A stretch of 39,838 nt of DNA from an uncultured Myxococcales bacterium (GTDB lineage: Bacteria; Myxococcota_A; UBA9042; DTJE01). The position numbers were made by a program, and so were the translations under genes. The stretch covers positions 1 through 39,838 of the forward strand of contig CAIZWN010000006.1 of NCBI GenBank assembly GCA_903936705.1, written 5' to 3'. The notes under the pieces were generated by a model, which saw only the letters and a list, made by a program, of their open reading frames with translations, ran no database searches and was not told the DNA's origin. The stretch's first letter is position 1. Each line of letters opens with the position of its first letter. Of this stretch, positions 36,231-39,838 are shown piece after piece.

Positions 36231-38548
36231 TGCAGTCGCAAGACCTCCTGGCCGCCTTCGAGGCGGCTGGCATACTGGAACCACTTGACGTGGAACTGGC
36301 CCGCGCGCTGGATCGCATGGCATTCGAGGCGTCGCCCGGCTTGCCCGGCGACACGGCCCGCGAGTGGGTGATGCTGGGGGCGGCCCTGGCCAGCAGGGCG
36401 CCCAGGCACGGCCACATCTGCGTCGATCTTCGCCAGGTCCACCGGCTTCCAACAAAGTCGCCCGAAGGGAATGAACAGTCCCGCGACCCCACGACCGAAA
36501 GCCTGTCCGACGATGAAGAGACTGCCCCCGGCGAGGTAGTCGCGCAGCCGCAAGGCAGCGCCGAAGCCTGCTGGCCAGCCATCGACGCATGGATTAACGC
36601 GCTGAATACCAGCCCTCTGGTTCGAGTTGTCGATGGGAATACAGCAACGGAAGTGGAAAACACTCCCCTGGTGCTTCAGCAGGAACGCCTGTACCTGGAC
36701 CGTTACTGGCACTACGAGCAACGCCTGGCCGCCCAGGTGCGCAGCCGCGTGGCCGAACCTGCCGAGGACGTGGATGTCAGCCTGTTGCGCGACGGAATCC
36801 TTTGGCTGTTCCCGGACCCTCCAGCCGCGAAATGCGCCAGACTACCTGGCGTTCTGGGCCAGCGCATGGCCGCCATGCAGGCCGTGTCAAGGCGATTCCT
36901 GGTGCTGTCCGGCGGGCCTGGCACGGGCAAGACCAGCACCGTCGTGAACCTGCTGGTGCTGCTGTTGCAGCAGGAACGCGCCAGGCACCCCGACGTTCCC
37001 CTGCCACGGCTGGCAAGAATAATGCTGGTCGCCCCGACCGGGAAGGCCGCGGCCCGGCTGTCAGAAGCGGTGCGCGAGGCCTTGTCCAACCCTGCATGGC
37101 CTGCCGACACCAGCCAGTCCCCCGGATTGCTGCAACGGCTTGAGGACACAGGCCACACGTGCCGAGGCATCGACCGGGAACTTCTGGGTGTGCTGGACCT
37201 GCCGGCAACAACGATCCATCGCGCACTGGGAGGACGTCCCGATCAGCCCACGAAATTCCGGTACTCGGCAGAAAACCCCCTTCCGGCCGACGTTGTAATC
37301 GTTGACGAGGCGTCGATGATCGATTTCGCGCTGATGACGCACCTGGTTGAAGCCATCAGACCTGATGCCCGCCTGATCCTGCTGGGGGACAAGGACCAGT
37401 TGGCCTCGGTGGAAGCAGGTGCCGTGATGGGCGATCTGTGCGATGCGGGTGGCATGGCAAGGGGATTTTCCGCCAATCTGGCCGACAGGGCCAGAACAGT
37501 TCTGGGCCTTGGCACCCGTGCCCCCGATGCCGAATCACCTGCCGGCGAGTACCAGGTCCCCTTGTCCCACGATCAGCCAGCCATGGCCGATGCGGTGGCC
37601 CACCTGACATACCCGTTCCGCTTCGGCGCCGACAGCGGCATCATGGCATTTTCCCGGGCAATACTGGCCTCAGGGGCCATGGACCAGATGCAATCCGGGG
37701 TCGCCAGGTTGAAGGCGCTGGACATCATATGCGGCCGAAACAAGACCCAGGGTGAACGTGCATGCAAGGACCTGGAGTGGATCGGTCTGGACCCCGATGA
37801 ACTGCCGTCACGACCACGCACTGCTGCGGGCCCGGCCTGCAAGCAGGACACGGCCGTGGCAGGGCAGGACCGGGAAAAGATCCCTGCCAACACCCTGCTG
37901 CGCACGCGAGTCATCGACGGGTTCGGGACCAGTTTGAAAGGAGTTGTCGAGGCCATACTTGCATCCGACGACGACACGCGAGACACCAGAATCATCCAGG
38001 CACTCAAAGCGTTCGGGCAATTCCGGGTGCTGTGTTCCAACCGTCGCGGCCCCTGGGGAACGATTGCCCTGAACCATCATATTCGTGGCTGGCTGAAGCC
38101 GCAGCTTCCTGGCGACGACACCTGGTTTGCCGGCTGTCCGGTGATGGTGCTGCAAAACGACTACCACGTCCGTCTGTTCAACGGGGACGTCGGCCTGGTG
38201 CTGCCACAGCCGGTCACGATGACCGACGGTTCGACCGGCATGGAACTGCGCGCAGTTTTTCCAGGCGCCGACGACCAGAAACTGCGACTGTTTCCGCGCA
38301 GCAAGCTGCCGGCCCACGAGATGTGTTTCGCGATGACGGTACACAAGAGCCAGGGCAGCCAGTTCGACGAAATCCTGCTGGTCCTGCCCCCGACAGACTC
38401 GCCCTTCCTGACACGGGAATTGATTTACACCGGCATCACCCGCGCCAAAAATGTCGCCCGCGTCATGGCCAACGAGGACGTCCTTGGACAAGCCCTGGCC
38501 CGCGGCGTCCAGCGATTCTCGGGCCTGCGCGCGAAGGTGTGGGCCTAG
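36227..38548 (+). CDS. recD: Exodeoxyribonuclease V subunit alpha, 5'-3' helicase
   Basis: The 773-residue product (E. coli RecD 608) starts at ATGATG overlapping the recB stop, so the genes are translationally coupled; either ATG is possible. Motifs of an SF1B helicase are complete: Walker A GGPGTGKTS (about 226-234), VAPTGKAAARLSE (motif Ia), TIHRALGG, DEASMIDFALM (motif II), GDKDQLASVEAGAVMGD (motif III), VHKSQGSQFDEILLVLP (motif V) and LIYTGITRAKN (motif VI). Two acidic, low-complexity insertions raise the length: one near residues 80-115 (GNEQSRDPTTESLSDDEE) and one near 525-555. RecD is the 5'-3' motor and regulates Chi-dependent nuclease attenuation. Its stop is 59 bases from the convergent OmpA gene. 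Confidence 0.95.
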   Translation: MMQSQDLLAAFEAAGILEPLDVELARALDRMAFEASPGLPGDTAREWVMLGAALASRAPRHGHICVDLRQVHRLPTKSPEGNEQSRDPTTESLSDDEETAPGEVVAQPQGSAEACWPAIDAWINALNTSPLVRVVDGNTATEVENTPLVLQQERLYLDRYWHYEQRLAAQVRSRVAEPAEDVDVSLLRDGILWLFPDPPAAKCARLPGVLGQRMAAMQAVSRRFLVLSGGPGTGKTSTVVNLLVLLLQQERARHPDVPLPRLARIMLVAPTGKAAARLSEAVREALSNPAWPADTSQSPGLLQRLEDTGHTCRGIDRELLGVLDLPATTIHRALGGRPDQPTKFRYSAENPLPADVVIVDEASMIDFALMTHLVEAIRPDARLILLGDKDQLASVEAGAVMGDLCDAGGMARGFSANLADRARTVLGLGTRAPDAESPAGEYQVPLSHDQPAMADAVAHLTYPFRFGADSGIMAFSRAILASGAMDQMQSGVARLKALDIICGRNKTQGERACKDLEWIGLDPDELPSRPRTAAGPACKQDTAVAGQDREKIPANTLLRTRVIDGFGTSLKGVVEAILASDDDTRDTRIIQALKAFGQFRVLCSNRRGPWGTIALNHHIRGWLKPQLPGDDTWFAGCPVMVLQNDYHVRLFNGDVGLVLPQPVTMTDGSTGMELRAVFPGADDQKLRLFPRSKLPAHEMCFAMTVHKSQGSQFDEILLVLPPTDSPFLTRELIYTGITRAKNVARVMANEDVLGQALARGVQRFSGLRAKVWA

Positions 38549-38607
38549 CTGCCGCCGCTGGTGGAGGGCGCATAGGCGTCAAAAGACGGGGCGGACGGTG
38601 CGGGGCG

Positions 38608-39838
38608 CTACTTCATGCCGAGGGACGTGAACTCGGTGCGGCGGTTGGCGGCCCGGCCCGCGGACGTCTTGTTGTCCTGCACGGGCTTCGTTTCGCCATA
38701 GCCGACGGCCTCCAGGCGGTCCTCGACGATGCCCTTGCCAACCAGGTAGGTCCGGACCGAATCAGCCCGGTCCTGGGACAGTTTCTGGTTGAATTCGGGC
38801 TTGCCGACGTTGTCCGTGTGGCCCTCGATGCGCAGGCGCATCGTCGGGAACTCCTTCAACACCGCCACCGCGGCGTCCAGCACCTTGAAGGAGCTGGACA
38901 GAACCTTGGCGCTGCCCGTGGCGAAGTTGATGCCCTTGATGGCGCCGGTGAACGCCTTGGCCTTTTCCGGCAGGCAGCCCTGGTATTCCTTCAGGCCCGG
39001 AACGTCGGGGCACTTGTCGTCAATATCCGGAACGCCGTCCTTGTCCCGATCGGGGCAGCCCTGGAACTCGTTCGGGCCGGCCTGCTCGGGGCAGCGATCG
39101 TCCTTGTCGGCGATGCCGTCGCGGTCCTTGTCCGGGCAGCCCTGGGTGGCGGCGGGACCGGGCACGTCGGGGCACGCGTCCTTGCTGTCCACGATGCCGT
39201 CGCCGTCCTTGTCCGGGCAGCCCTGGGTGGCGGCAGGACCGGGCACGTCGGGACAGGCGTCCTTGCTGTCGATGATGCCGTCGCCATCCTTGTCCGGGCA
39301 GCCCTTGGTGGCAGCGGGACCGGGCACGTCGGGGCACGCGTCGTCGGCATCCAGGATGCCGTCGTGATCGCGGTCCAGGACCTTCGGTGCGGGCTTGTGG
39401 CGGCACACGAAGAAGTCCAGACCGGCCAGCAGTTCGATGTTGTTGGCGCCGCCCTTGTCGAGGCCGTCGCTGAGGACGTACCGCGCGTCCAGCCGGATCG
39501 CCATCCACGGCACGACCAGGCCACGGACACCCAGACCGATGTGGCCCCGCGGGTCGAACTTGTCCTTCCCGAGGTTGCCGCTGAGGTTGCTATAGCCGCC
39601 GAAGCCAGCCTCGACGACGGGCGTCCAGTTGCCCTTCAGGATGTGGACCAGGATGTTCAGGTCGTAGGTCAGCAGGTGGTTGGTCTGGTCGCGGTGGCTG
39701 AGGGGGACGTACCCCACCTCGGCTTCCAGGGCCAACTGCGGCAGGACGTGGACGCCCAGGCGCAACCCGACGTCACCGAAGGCGCGGTCCGACGGGTAGC
39801 CGTTATTCGCGGTTCCGAGGTCCCACCCCCGCAGGCGG
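38608..39838 (-). CDS. OmpA-family outer-membrane protein with TSP3 repeats (partial, 5' end outside window)
   Basis: The frame is open through the right window edge, so start and signal peptide are not seen. The visible part has an 8-strand-like beta-barrel segment (for example LALEAEVGYVPLSHRD and IRLDARYVLSDG), then five thrombospondin type-3 calcium-binding repeats of 27 residues, then a C-terminal OmpA/peptidoglycan-binding domain. The last carries INFATGSAKV, the IEGHTDNVGKPEFNQKLSQDRAD motif for diaminopimelate binding, and ANRRTEF near the end. The domain order barrel-TSP3-OmpA is common in myxobacteria and Bacteroidetes. The protein should anchor the outer membrane to the cell wall. 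The repeat linker is probably stiffened by calcium. Its stop faces the recD stop. Confidence 0.92.
   Translation of the reverse strand, partial: RLRGWDLGTANNGYPSDRAFGDVGLRLGVHVLPQLALEAEVGYVPLSHRDQTNHLLTYDLNILVHILKGNWTPVVEAGFGGYSNLSGNLGKDKFDPRGHIGLGVRGLVVPWMAIRLDARYVLSDGLDKGGANNIELLAGLDFFVCRHKPAPKVLDRDHDGILDADDACPDVPGPAATKGCPDKDGDGIIDSKDACPDVPGPAATQGCPDKDGDGIVDSKDACPDVPGPAATQGCPDKDRDGIADKDDRCPEQAGPNEFQGCPDRDKDGVPDIDDKCPDVPGLKEYQGCLPEKAKAFTGAIKGINFATGSAKVLSSSFKVLDAAVAVLKEFPTMRLRIEGHTDNVGKPEFNQKLSQDRADSVRTYLVGKGIVEDRLEAVGYGETKPVQDNKTSAGRAANRRTEFTSLGMK
38971..39375 (-). repeat. Five tandem 81-base units encoding TSP3 repeats
   Basis: Each unit encodes 27 residues of the form D-x-D-x-DG-(I/V)-x-D, then (A/R/K)CP, and ends GC(P/L). 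The Asp residues are calcium ligands. Units two and three differ at only a handful of bases and share SKDACPDVPGPAATQGC, which points to recent duplication. Units four and five are more diverged. Repeat number is a likely point of strain variation. Confidence 0.9.

Noticed and set aside
34518-36590. 690-codon minus-strand frame opposite recB and recD
   Set aside because: Antisense to highly conserved helicase-nuclease motifs, so it is a shadow of their codon use.

Overview
The window is a GC-rich stretch of bacterial chromosome. It most likely comes from a deltaproteobacterial or myxobacterial lineage (Myxococcota or a relative). This is inferred from style, not from a marker gene: a Pkn-type Ser/Thr kinase, lipoproteins with long Asp/Pro/Val-rich linkers behind the lipobox, an OmpA protein with five thrombospondin-type-3 repeats, several outer-membrane beta-barrels and a two-subunit-in-one PurL. 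I see no rRNA, tRNA, CRISPR array or intact insertion sequence.

Layout. Positions 1-2265 hold a Ser/Thr kinase (partial, minus) followed by a scar of broken genes: the C-terminal tail of an AbiEi-like antitoxin, the N-terminal quarter of an AbiEii-like toxin, and a histidine kinase that has lost its sensor part. Positions 2589-8502 are cell-envelope genes: a small beta-barrel protein, a C45-type peptidase lipoprotein, a periplasmic chalcone-isomerase-like protein, a large porin-like protein and an Ig-like lipoprotein. Positions 8605-21165 form the most unusual part, a 12.6 kb pair of divergent operons. The left arm (minus) is a fused double class III CoA-transferase followed by a nitrogenase component-1-like pair (called A1 and B1 here). 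The right arm (plus) is a NifH/BchL/BchX-like iron protein, a second component-1-like pair (A2 and B2) and a 1019-residue protein with two radical SAM domains and extra cysteine motifs. Positions 21204-27395 carry a subtilisin-like lipoprotein, purL and a possible short upstream ORF. Positions 27396-28703 encode a PAP2-family membrane enzyme. Positions 28800-38548 are a complete recC-recB-recD operon, and the window ends inside an OmpA/TSP3 outer-membrane protein.

How the parts may work together. One Fe protein with all its cluster and nucleotide motifs appears to serve two paralogous component-1 heterodimers. The parts list (one reductase, two D/K-like pairs, a radical SAM protein) resembles NifH/DK/EN/B, but the component-1 proteins show no recognisable FeMo-cofactor ligand set and no nif or bch genes accompany them. 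The CoA-transferase suggests that the substrate or product is an acyl-CoA. My reading is an uncharacterised nitrogenase-like reductase pathway of unknown substrate. It is the best candidate for an undescribed system in this window. The component-1 N-terminal extension of A2 and the N-terminal domain of the radical SAM protein also look alike, which would tie those two proteins together.

Start sites were chosen by Shine-Dalgarno position, signal peptides and family lengths. Long open frames antisense to the large GC-rich genes were left out as shadows.
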